In this document: positions 26,041 through 33,087 of the stretch, piece after piece
How the letters are laid out: each line of letters opens with the position of its first letter
How positions within the stretch are numbered: the stretch's first letter is position 1
Assembly: GCA_027459765.1 (NCBI GenBank)
Contig: DAIDHD010000015.1
Span: 1 to 58,144 of the forward strand
DNA length: 58,144 bases
Reading direction: 5' to 3'
DNA from: Gammaproteobacteria bacterium
GTDB lineage: Bacteria; Pseudomonadota; Gammaproteobacteria; Steroidobacterales; Steroidobacteraceae
Notes under the pieces: model-generated
Database searches by the model: none
Told to the model about the DNA's origin: nothing
Seen by the model: only the letters and a program-made list of their open reading frames with translations
Made by a program: the position numbers and the translations under genes

Positions 26041-28377
26041 TCAGAGCACGGCGAGGCTCATCGAATCGCCGACGTCGTCGATGTTGAAATTGCGCGGTAC
26101 TGCGATCACGGGTATTCGTATCTGGCCTTTCAGCCACTGGGCGAAGTCGTCCGGGGCCATGGGTTTGGCGTAGAAGTATCCCTGCGCGACGTCGCAGCCC
26201 AGCGATTTGAGCATCGCCGCGCTGGCCGCATCCTCGATGCCCTCGGCGACGACCTTGAGGCCGAGGCTGTGCCCCATGTCGATGGCCGAGCGGACGACCG
26301 CTGCGTACTCGCCCTGGGACTGCAGGCCGACCACGAAGCTGCGGTCGATCTTCATCTCGTGGACCGGCATGCGCGCGAGGTGGCTCAAGGACGAATAGCC
26401 GGTACCGAAGTCGTCCACCGACAGGTTGAGGCCGAGCGCCGCCAGGCCCTCCAGCAGCTTCAGGGCACGGTCGGGATCATCGATGAAGCCGCTCTCGGTG
26501 ATCTCGAGAGTGAGCAGGGACGGCGGCAGCTGGTGGCGCGACAGCGAGTGCGCCACGCGCTGCAGGAGGCCGAGATCGCCCAGATCCTCGGCGCTGATGT
26601 TCACCGCGAGCGACAGCGCGCAACCGCTGCGGTACCACTCGGCTCCCTGCGCCACCGCGCGGTCGAGGGTCCAGCGTGTGATGCGCCGGATGAATCCGGT
26701 CTGCTCGGCGAAGGGCACGAAAGCACCGGGTCCGAGCAATCCGCGAGTCGGGTGCTGCCAGCGCAGCAGCACCTCGGCGCCGGCCACACGGCCGGTCGCG
26801 AGCTCGATCTTCGGCTGGTAATGGAGTCTGAGCTCGTCGCCGTCCACTGCGCGCCGCAGTTCGCCGAGCAGGGAGAGCTGGTCGCGCGCCGCCGGTCGCA
26901 ACGACTCGCCGTACAGACAGAGGTCGCGCTTGTCGCGGCGTGCCCGCACCAGGGCGAGCTCGGCGCAGCGCAGGAGCTCGTCCGGCGAGGGCGGCACGCC
27001 CTGAGGCACGCTCGTCGCCACCACCAGCCCGACGGTGGTATTGATGTCGATGGGCTGGTTCTCCACGACCACCGGCTCGGAGAACGCGGCGAGCAGGGCC
27101 CGTCCCCAGGTTTCCGGGTCGGTGCCGGGTGGCAGGGGTGCGTAGGCGGCGAACTGGTCGGCGGCGAGCCGGGCAACCCCCGAGCCGATCCACGGTACCG
27201 CGCGCAGGCGAGCCGCCACGCGGATCAGAACCGCGTCGCCCACCGAATACCCGAGGTGCTCGTTGATGCGCTGAAAGCGCTGCAGGTTGATCATCGCGAC
27301 GGCCATCGGCGGCGCCGCGGGATCGCGCAGTGCCGCCGCGAGCTGCTCCGCGAACGCCGTGCGGTTCATCAGCGAGGTGAGCGGATCCTCGTATGCCAGG
27401 CGGCGGATCGACCGGTCGCGGTTCTGCACTGCCGCCTGCATGTGCTGCAAGCCGTCGGCGAGCACGCCGAGCTCGTCCGGGCGGCGCACGTCGAGGGGGG
27501 CTCCATAATCGCCACCGCGAATCCGGTCGACCGCCTGGGTGAGCGCCTGCACCGGTCGCGTGATGGTGCGTGCCAGCCAGAACGCCGCCCACGCGAAGGC
27601 GGCCACGCTGAACACGGCGATGAACACCAGCACCTCCGTGAGCCGCGCAAACGGCGCCAGCGCCGCGCGCAGCGAGCGCGAAAGCGTGGCGGTCACCTCG
27701 ACGCCGCCCAGGTCGGACAGCGCGATCCGCCGCGACACCCGCTCCGCAGCGCCGCTCTCGCGCGCCGGCAGCGAACTCGACACCGTGCGCAGGCCGTCGG
27801 CGCCCCGGTAGGCGAGCGTCACGTCCAGGCCCGTGACGGAAGCCAGCTCGCGCGTCGCGCGGTCGTCGAGCGCGAAGCCCATGCTGATCCAGGCCACGGG
27901 CAGCGGACTCTTCACCGCGACGGTGACGAGCTGGAACACGCGGCCCGCGTCCACGATCACGCGCACGGGGGCGTCGGCGCCGGCTGACGCGCCCGACGCG
28001 GCGGCGAAACGGCTGCCGACGACGGCGCTCGAGCCGTAGGCCGCCATGACCTTGCCGTCGAGCGAGGTGAGCACCACGAGCTGCGCGCCGACCCGATCGC
28101 CGGCATTCTCGAGCGCCGATTCCAGAGTCGGCACGTCCCGGACAGCGACCGCCTCGCGAAAGCCGAAGTCGGCGGCGACCGCCTGCGCGGCCTGGGTCAG
28201 GAGGCTGCGGTTGCTCTCGAGCAGCCGCGAGAACACCGACGCGCCGACGTCGAGTTGCCGGTTGACCTCGCGCTCCGCGTTGGCGCGATTCGCCGCCGAC
28301 ACCACGGCGAGCGCCGCCGCCAGCACCGCGCTCAGCAGCAGGAGGAAGGTCACGGCGATGCGCGTACGCAGGCTCAC
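26041..28377 (-). CDS. GGDEF/EAL signalling protein with periplasmic sensor and HAMP, degenerate GGDEF
   Basis: A 778-residue protein. It has a helix at 8-28, a periplasmic dCACHE/double-sensor-like region (about 29-245), a second helix near 247-270, and a HAMP domain with ITRPVQALTQAVDRIRGGD. The GGDEF domain starts at YEDPLTSLMNR, but its signature motif is replaced by AADQF, so cyclase activity is unlikely. The EAL domain has AEVLLRW (EVL instead of EAL), LAVNIS, DDFGTGYSS, KIDRSFV and VAEGIED, which keeps most metal and catalytic residues of an active c-di-GMP phosphodiesterase. It starts 7 bp after the cupredoxin-like gene, suggesting that exported proteins of the operon feed its periplasmic sensor. 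Confidence 0.88.
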   Translation of the reverse strand: MSLRTRIAVTFLLLLSAVLAAALAVVSAANRANAEREVNRQLDVGASVFSRLLESNRSLLTQAAQAVAADFGFREAVAVRDVPTLESALENAGDRVGAQLVVLTSLDGKVMAAYGSSAVVGSRFAAASGASAGADAPVRVIVDAGRVFQLVTVAVKSPLPVAWISMGFALDDRATRELASVTGLDVTLAYRGADGLRTVSSSLPARESGAAERVSRRIALSDLGGVEVTATLSRSLRAALAPFARLTEVLVFIAVFSVAAFAWAAFWLARTITRPVQALTQAVDRIRGGDYGAPLDVRRPDELGVLADGLQHMQAAVQNRDRSIRRLAYEDPLTSLMNRTAFAEQLAAALRDPAAPPMAVAMINLQRFQRINEHLGYSVGDAVLIRVAARLRAVPWIGSGVARLAADQFAAYAPLPPGTDPETWGRALLAAFSEPVVVENQPIDINTTVGLVVATSVPQGVPPSPDELLRCAELALVRARRDKRDLCLYGESLRPAARDQLSLLGELRRAVDGDELRLHYQPKIELATGRVAGAEVLLRWQHPTRGLLGPGAFVPFAEQTGFIRRITRWTLDRAVAQGAEWYRSGCALSLAVNISAEDLGDLGLLQRVAHSLSRHQLPPSLLTLEITESGFIDDPDRALKLLEGLAALGLNLSVDDFGTGYSSLSHLARMPVHEMKIDRSFVVGLQSQGEYAAVVRSAIDMGHSLGLKVVAEGIEDAASAAMLKSLGCDVAQGYFYAKPMAPDDFAQWLKGQIRIPVIAVPRNFNIDDVGDSMSLAVL

Positions 28378-28384
28378 GCTCGAA

Positions 28385-29011
28385 CTACGCTTGGGGCCAG
28401 GCAGCCACGGTGTCGCGATTCGGGTCGAGGTCGATCGTCACCGGCAGCGCGGTCGGCGCGTCCGCGACCGTGACCTCGCGGGTCACCACGGCCGTGGCGA
28501 GCTTCTCGTGCCAAACCCGCAGGCGATAGCGTCCGGGCGGCAGCTTCACGACGACGGTGCCGGTGGCCGGAACCTTGGCGAAGTACGGCGAGTCCACCAC
28601 CAGCACGAAGGCCACCATGCTGTCGTGGATGTTGCAACCGAGCACCACCAGGCCCGGCTTGTCGAACAGCACGTCGGTCGGCGGTGACGCCGCATAGAGC
28701 TTCAAATTGAACGTCTTGGCCGGCGAGAGCGAGTACACCTCGTGCCGGATGTGGTCGCTGTTCGGGAAGGTCACCGACGTGCCGGTGCGCAGCACGGTGA
28801 CGCGCGGCACGTACTGCTTGTGGATCTGGTCGATGGTGGCGGTGCCGTGCGCCGGCGCGGGGTGCGCATCGAGCGGATCGAACACGACCACGGCGTTCTC
28901 GGCGGAATCTCCGCCGCGGGTGGTCACGCTCACCGTGACGTCGGCGGCGCGCACGAGGCCCGCTCCCGTCAGAAGCATCACGGCGACGATGATCGGCTGC
29001 GCAACGCTCAT
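28385..29011 (-). CDS. Exported cupredoxin-like protein (methylamine utilization-type)
   Basis: A 208-residue protein with a signal peptide ending near residue 22 (LVRAAD). Its cupredoxin-like core contains GTSVTFPNSDHIRHEVYS and GCNIHDSMVAFVLV, which place His, Cys and a second His as in blue-copper plastocyanin-like proteins, followed by a beta-rich carboxypeptidase-regulatory-like tail. Proteins of this type are commonly annotated as methylamine utilization protein, but no mau genes are here, so that name is positional. Its ATG overlaps the stop of the truncated hemoglobin gene by 4 bp. Copper binding is inferred from the ligand pattern. Confidence 0.78.
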   Translation of the reverse strand: MSVAQPIIVAVMLLTGAGLVRAADVTVSVTTRGGDSAENAVVVFDPLDAHPAPAHGTATIDQIHKQYVPRVTVLRTGTSVTFPNSDHIRHEVYSLSPAKTFNLKLYAASPPTDVLFDKPGLVVLGCNIHDSMVAFVLVVDSPYFAKVPATGTVVVKLPPGRYRLRVWHEKLATAVVTREVTVADAPTALPVTIDLDPNRDTVAAWPQA

Positions 29012-29526
29012 CCGTGGGTGTCTGCCGCGGTTGCGGGGGCGATGGAGGGGGCAGTGCCAGGCGCAGGTTCGGCGGGCGCAGGCTTGGCCGGCGGTTCGAC
29101 CACGTCGCGCTTCATCGGCGCCAGCAGCCGCAGCAATTCGTTGCGCGAGCGCAGATCGACGCCGCGCTCCACCAGGATGGCACGCAGCGCCTCCACCATC
29201 CCGTAGAATTCGGCCTGCGATATGTGGTGCCCGGCGTGAACCTGCCGCATGGGGTCGCCGTCGTAGTGGCAGGGACCGCCGGTGAGATCGCACAGCTGCA
29301 GGGCTAGCTTGTCCTTGATGCGGCGGATCTTGGTGTCCTTGAAGCTTCTGCCGAGCACCGGGTCGGCGGACACTCGATCGATCAGCGTGTCGGCGATGGC
29401 GGTGACGCCCGCCCGCCCCCCCAGCCGCTCGTACAGGCTGGAGTTGTCGGTCGCGCCCGCGACGCCGCTCGCGACCAAGAAACACGCCAGGATCCACCCA
29501 CGCGGACCCACCGTCACTCGAATCAT
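29008..29526 (-). CDS. Exported group 1 truncated hemoglobin
   Basis: A 172-residue protein with an N-terminal signal peptide (about residues 1-25, ending GVAGA). A group 1 truncated hemoglobin fold follows: SLYERLGGRAGV, the FKDTKIRRIKDKLALQLCDLTGGP segment and the heme-proximal histidine in HAGHHISQAEF. A 35-residue Pro/Ala-rich tail ends the protein. Most truncated hemoglobins are cytoplasmic; this one appears to be exported, so it would bind O2, NO or another ligand in the periplasm. It is the first gene of the minus-strand cassette hemoglobin, cupredoxin, GGDEF/EAL, kinase. Confidence 0.85.
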   Translation of the reverse strand: MIRVTVGPRGWILACFLVASGVAGATDNSSLYERLGGRAGVTAIADTLIDRVSADPVLGRSFKDTKIRRIKDKLALQLCDLTGGPCHYDGDPMRQVHAGHHISQAEFYGMVEALRAILVERGVDLRSRNELLRLLAPMKRDVVEPPAKPAPAEPAPGTAPSIAPATAADTHG

Positions 29527-29723
29527 TGCCCACTGGTCCTCTATGCCGAACCGCGCCTTGAGACCTCCGTGTCGGCCGACCGGCGCCCCGATCGTGGAGC
29601 GCGTCCGGAGGGGAGCGGCCGCAGCGCCGCCCCCGCCGAGGAACCCAGATTATGTGTCGCCGCCCGTTGACGCTGTGCGGTACTCCGCAGTCTGGGCGCG
29701 CGATAGGACTTAATCTTGCCCCC

Positions 29724-30620
29724 ATGCAGGTCAACGGACGAACCACGGCGCGCGAACCGGTACGCCTCGGGCGCGCATTGCGCCGCTGGTGGGTGCTTGG
29801 CGCCCTCCTGCTCGCCTTACCGGCCAGCGCGGGCGACCGCCTGGAGTGGACCGGGGCGGTGACCCAGATCGAGGGCAGCGCAGGTGGCGGCTTGGTGCCG
29901 TGGGCCTTGATCGCGGGCCTTGGCACCGACCAGGAAATCGGCGGCAGCGCATTCGCCACCGACGTGTCGACGGGCGACTTCAATCTGCGCGCGGCCGGCG
30001 CGAACGTCGGCATCGACGATCGGGTGGAGGTGTCTTTCGCGCGCCAGCGCTTCGACGCCGGCTCGGTCGTGCCCGGCGTCACACTCGGCCAGGACGTATT
30101 CGGCGTGAAGGTGCGCGTCGCCGGCGACGCCGTCTTCGACGCCGACCGCTATCTGCCGCAGATCTCCGTCGGCGCGCAGTACAAGCGCACTCTGGACTTC
30201 GGCTTCGTGCCCCGGGCGGTCGGCGCCGCGCGCGGCGAGGACGTCGATTTCTACGTCGCGGCCACCAAGCTGTACTTCGCGGCCCTCGCCGGCCGCGACG
30301 TGGTGCTCGACCTGACGCTCCGGCGCACCCGGGCGGATCAGTTCGGGCTTCTGGGATTCGGCGGCCCCGGCGGCGGATATCAGTGGGACCCGGAAGCATC
30401 GGCGGGCGTACTGCTCACCGACCACGTCCTCCTCGGTGGCGAGTTTCGCCGCAAGCCCGCGGATCTTGCCGCGTTTCGCGAAGACAGCGCGGGGGATCTG
30501 TTCCTCGCGTGGACACCGTGGAAGAACCTCTCCCTGACCGCGGCGTGGGTGGACCTTGGCCACATCGCCGGCAAGCCCGTGCAGCGCGGCGCCTACCTCT
30601 CGCTCTGGATGGGGATCTGA
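29724..30620 (+). CDS. DUF3034-type outer-membrane/exported protein
   Basis: A 298-residue protein with a signal peptide (hydrophobic WWVLGALLLALPASA, cleavage before GDRLEW). The mature part consists of alternating short strands and GxxxxDD/aromatic turns, ending in an amphipathic strand (YLSLWMGI), suggestive of a small beta barrel. It looks like the DUF3034 family, whose function is unknown. The ATG at 29724 is chosen since upstream residues lack signal character. It is divergent from the hemoglobin-cupredoxin-EAL cassette; I infer a linked role because they share the intergenic region. Confidence 0.7.
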   Translation: MQVNGRTTAREPVRLGRALRRWWVLGALLLALPASAGDRLEWTGAVTQIEGSAGGGLVPWALIAGLGTDQEIGGSAFATDVSTGDFNLRAAGANVGIDDRVEVSFARQRFDAGSVVPGVTLGQDVFGVKVRVAGDAVFDADRYLPQISVGAQYKRTLDFGFVPRAVGAARGEDVDFYVAATKLYFAALAGRDVVLDLTLRRTRADQFGLLGFGGPGGGYQWDPEASAGVLLTDHVLLGGEFRRKPADLAAFREDSAGDLFLAWTPWKNLSLTAAWVDLGHIAGKPVQRGAYLSLWMGI

Positions 30621-30652
30621 CGCCGGCGCTGCTCGCCTACAATGCGCGGGCC

Positions 30653-32512
30653 ATGCTGCAACTTAGACTGGATGCCGTCGATCTGCGCTTCGGCCTGCGC
30701 CCGCTGCTCGAGCGCGGCTCGCTCGCCCTTGAAGCCGGTGAGCGCGTGTGCCTCCTGGGCCGCAATGGCGAGGGCAAGTCCTCGCTGCTGCGCCTGATCA
30801 CCGGCGAACTCGCGCCCGACGCCGGCTCGGTCTGGATTCGGCCGGGCGCCGTGGTGGCCTGCCTCGCGCAGGAAGTGGCGGCGCCCACCGACCAGCCGGT
30901 GCACACGGTCATCCGCGAAGGGGCCCTCGCCGCCGCGGGCTCTCCGGAAGAGCGTGATTGGCGCGCGGCGCTCGCGGCCGATCGCGCGCTCGCCGAGCTG
31001 AATATCGACCCGGCGACGCCGTTCTCGGCGCTCTCCGGCGGCTGGCGTCGCCGCGTCATGCTCGCCCGCGCGCTCGCCGCGAGCCCCGACGTTCTGCTGC
31101 TCGATGAACCGACCAATCACCTGGACGTGGACGCCATCGAGGCGATGGAGCGCGTCCTGGCCGAGTTCGGCGGCGCACTGCTGTTCGTGAGCCACGACCG
31201 CGCCTTCCTGCGGCGAATCGCCACGCGCATCGTGGAACTCGACCGCGGGGCGCTGCGCGACTGGGGAGGCAGCTACGACGACTACGTGCTGCGCAAGCGC
31301 GCCGCGCTCGACGCCGAGGCGCGCCGCGAGGCGCTGTTCGACAAGAAGCTTGCGCAGGAGGAGGCCTGGATACGACAGGGCGTGGAGGCCAGGCGCACCC
31401 GCAACGAGGGGCGGGTGCGCGCACTCGAGCAGTTGCGCCGCGAGCGGCGCGAGCGGCGCGAGCACATCGGCCGCGTCGAGGCCACGCTCGCGAGCGCCGC
31501 GCCCTCGGGCCGCCTGGTGTTCGAGGCGCGCGGCGTGACCCACGGCTTCGGCGCAGCGCCGGTGATCGCGGATTTCTCGGTGCGCGTGATGCGTGGCGAC
31601 CGGATCGGCATCATCGGCGCGAACGGCTGCGGCAAGAGCACGCTGGTCCGGCTGCTGCTCGGCGAGATCGAGCCGACGGCGGGCGAGATTCGCCGCGGTA
31701 CCGGGCTCGACGTGGCCTACTTCGACCAGCAGCGCGCCCAGCTCGACCCCGACGCCACTCTCATGGAGGCGGTGGCCGACGGCGCCGAGACCATCACCGT
31801 CGGCGGACGTGCGCGCCACGTGGCCGGCTACCTGCGCGAATTCCTGTTTCCGCCGGAGCGATTGCGGGCGCCGATCGGCATGCTCTCCGGCGGCGAGCGT
31901 AACCGGCTGCTGCTCGCGCGACTGTTCGCGCGGCCGAGCAACCTCCTGGTGATGGACGAGCCCACCAACGATCTGGACGCAGAGACGCTCGACGTGCTGG
32001 AGGAGTGGGTGACCGAGTACCCGGGGACGCTGCTGCTGGTGAGCCACGATCGCGCCTTCCTCGACAACGTGGTCACCAGCACGCTCGTGTTCGAGGGCGG
32101 CGGTCGCATCCGCGAGTACGTGGGTGGTTACAGCGACTGGCTGCGGCAACGCCCGGCACCGGTGGCGAGCCGCACGGCCGCCGCCGTACGCGTCACGGCG
32201 GCGGCCGAACGCGTCACCCCGGCAGCGGCGACCGGAACCGCGGTGGACCGGGTGGTGGCCGCGCCCGCCGCTCCGGCGCGGGTGCGCAAGCTGAGCTACA
32301 AGGACCAGCGCGAGCTCGACGCGCTGCCGGCGCGCATCGAGGCCCTCGAGGCGCGCCAGGCGCTGCTGCACGCGCTGGTCGCGGACCCCGCGTCGTATCG
32401 GGAACGCGCCGAAGAGGCGCTGCGCGCCGCGAACGAGCTACGCGAACTCGACGCGGAGCTCGAGTCCGCCTACGCCCGCTGGGAGGCGCTCGAGGCGGCG
32501 CGTTCGCCGTAG
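30653..32512 (+). CDS. uup: ABC-F family ATPase Uup
   Basis: A 619-residue soluble protein with two tandem ABC nucleotide-binding domains and no membrane segments. The first domain has Walker A GRNGEGKSS, signature LSGGWRRR and Walker B LLLDEPTNHLD. The second has GANGCGKST, LSGGERNR and VMDEPTNDLD. An Ala-rich linker leads to a C-terminal coiled coil (about 540-619) typical of Uup, which binds DNA and affects transposon excision and ribosome function. The ATG at 30653 places the first domain immediately at the N-terminus as in the family. It lies 32 bp after the DUF3034 gene. Confidence 0.9.
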   Translation: MLQLRLDAVDLRFGLRPLLERGSLALEAGERVCLLGRNGEGKSSLLRLITGELAPDAGSVWIRPGAVVACLAQEVAAPTDQPVHTVIREGALAAAGSPEERDWRAALAADRALAELNIDPATPFSALSGGWRRRVMLARALAASPDVLLLDEPTNHLDVDAIEAMERVLAEFGGALLFVSHDRAFLRRIATRIVELDRGALRDWGGSYDDYVLRKRAALDAEARREALFDKKLAQEEAWIRQGVEARRTRNEGRVRALEQLRRERRERREHIGRVEATLASAAPSGRLVFEARGVTHGFGAAPVIADFSVRVMRGDRIGIIGANGCGKSTLVRLLLGEIEPTAGEIRRGTGLDVAYFDQQRAQLDPDATLMEAVADGAETITVGGRARHVAGYLREFLFPPERLRAPIGMLSGGERNRLLLARLFARPSNLLVMDEPTNDLDAETLDVLEEWVTEYPGTLLLVSHDRAFLDNVVTSTLVFEGGGRIREYVGGYSDWLRQRPAPVASRTAAAVRVTAAAERVTPAAATGTAVDRVVAAPAAPARVRKLSYKDQRELDALPARIEALEARQALLHALVADPASYRERAEEALRAANELRELDAELESAYARWEALEAARSP

Positions 32513-32549
32513 TACCCAGCCCCCCGCCGGGCGCGCTCGGACATGGTCC

Positions 32550-32948
32550 TCAACGGCGTGGGCGTCCTCGTCCGCCGAGCAGATCGCCCGGCGCGGCCAC
32601 ACCGCCCCCGGCATCGGGTATCACGATCGAGGACGCCTGTTCTCGACGCAGCTCCTGGAGTTCGCGCATGGTTTCGCGGACCGCGAGTTCGGCCGCCTCG
32701 CCGAATTTCGCCACTGCGACGTCGAGGGTGGCGGCCTCCAGTTCGAAGCTGATGGGCACGGCGCCCATCGGCGTCATGATTTGCGCCTGGCCGAGGAAGA
32801 GCACCGGCCGGGCCGCGTCCGTCGCCCCGTCGGCGGTCACCGGCGTGAGCTTGCGAATGGTGCCGAGCTTGCGGTCCGTGTAGATGTCCTCGCGATACAG
32901 ACCGTTCGCGTCCATGGTCGTCTGGCGGGCGTCGTTCGGGGCATTCAT
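32550..32948 (-). CDS. Uncharacterised small cytoplasmic protein
   Basis: A 132-residue acidic to neutral protein without signal or membrane segment. The N-terminal half is polar (YREDIYTDRKLGTIRKLTPV). A middle stretch (PVLFLGQAQIMTPMGAVPISFELEA) looks like a small beta domain. A helical segment (FGEAAELAVRETMRELQELRRE) and a Gly/Arg tail follow. I do not recognise the family by name, although the motif layout looks like a conserved cytoplasmic protein rather than a chance frame. The ATG at 32948 has AAGGA ten bases upstream; an in-frame start further upstream is less likely. Confidence 0.6.
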   Translation of the reverse strand: MNAPNDARQTTMDANGLYREDIYTDRKLGTIRKLTPVTADGATDAARPVLFLGQAQIMTPMGAVPISFELEAATLDVAVAKFGEAAELAVRETMRELQELRREQASSIVIPDAGGGVAAPGDLLGGRGRPRR

Positions 32949-33087
32949 CGTGATTCGTCCTTCGTGGCTCGGCACACTCGAGAGACGGTAGCGTAACCGC
33001 AAGCGGCGCGCCGCAAAAGCGCTCGCATCGCGGTGCGCTCGCGTCGTGGCGGTCCCTCGGCGCGGGTCGGCCTGCTAGGATGGACGC

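Noticed and set aside
28385..29011. Methylamine utilization gene
   Set aside because: Only the cupredoxin-like family resemblance supports that name; no methylamine dehydrogenase subunits or maturation genes are nearby.
32550..33002. Longer start for the small cytoplasmic protein
   Set aside because: The extra 18 residues are Arg-rich and lack a ribosome site; the ATG at 32948 follows a purine-rich site.
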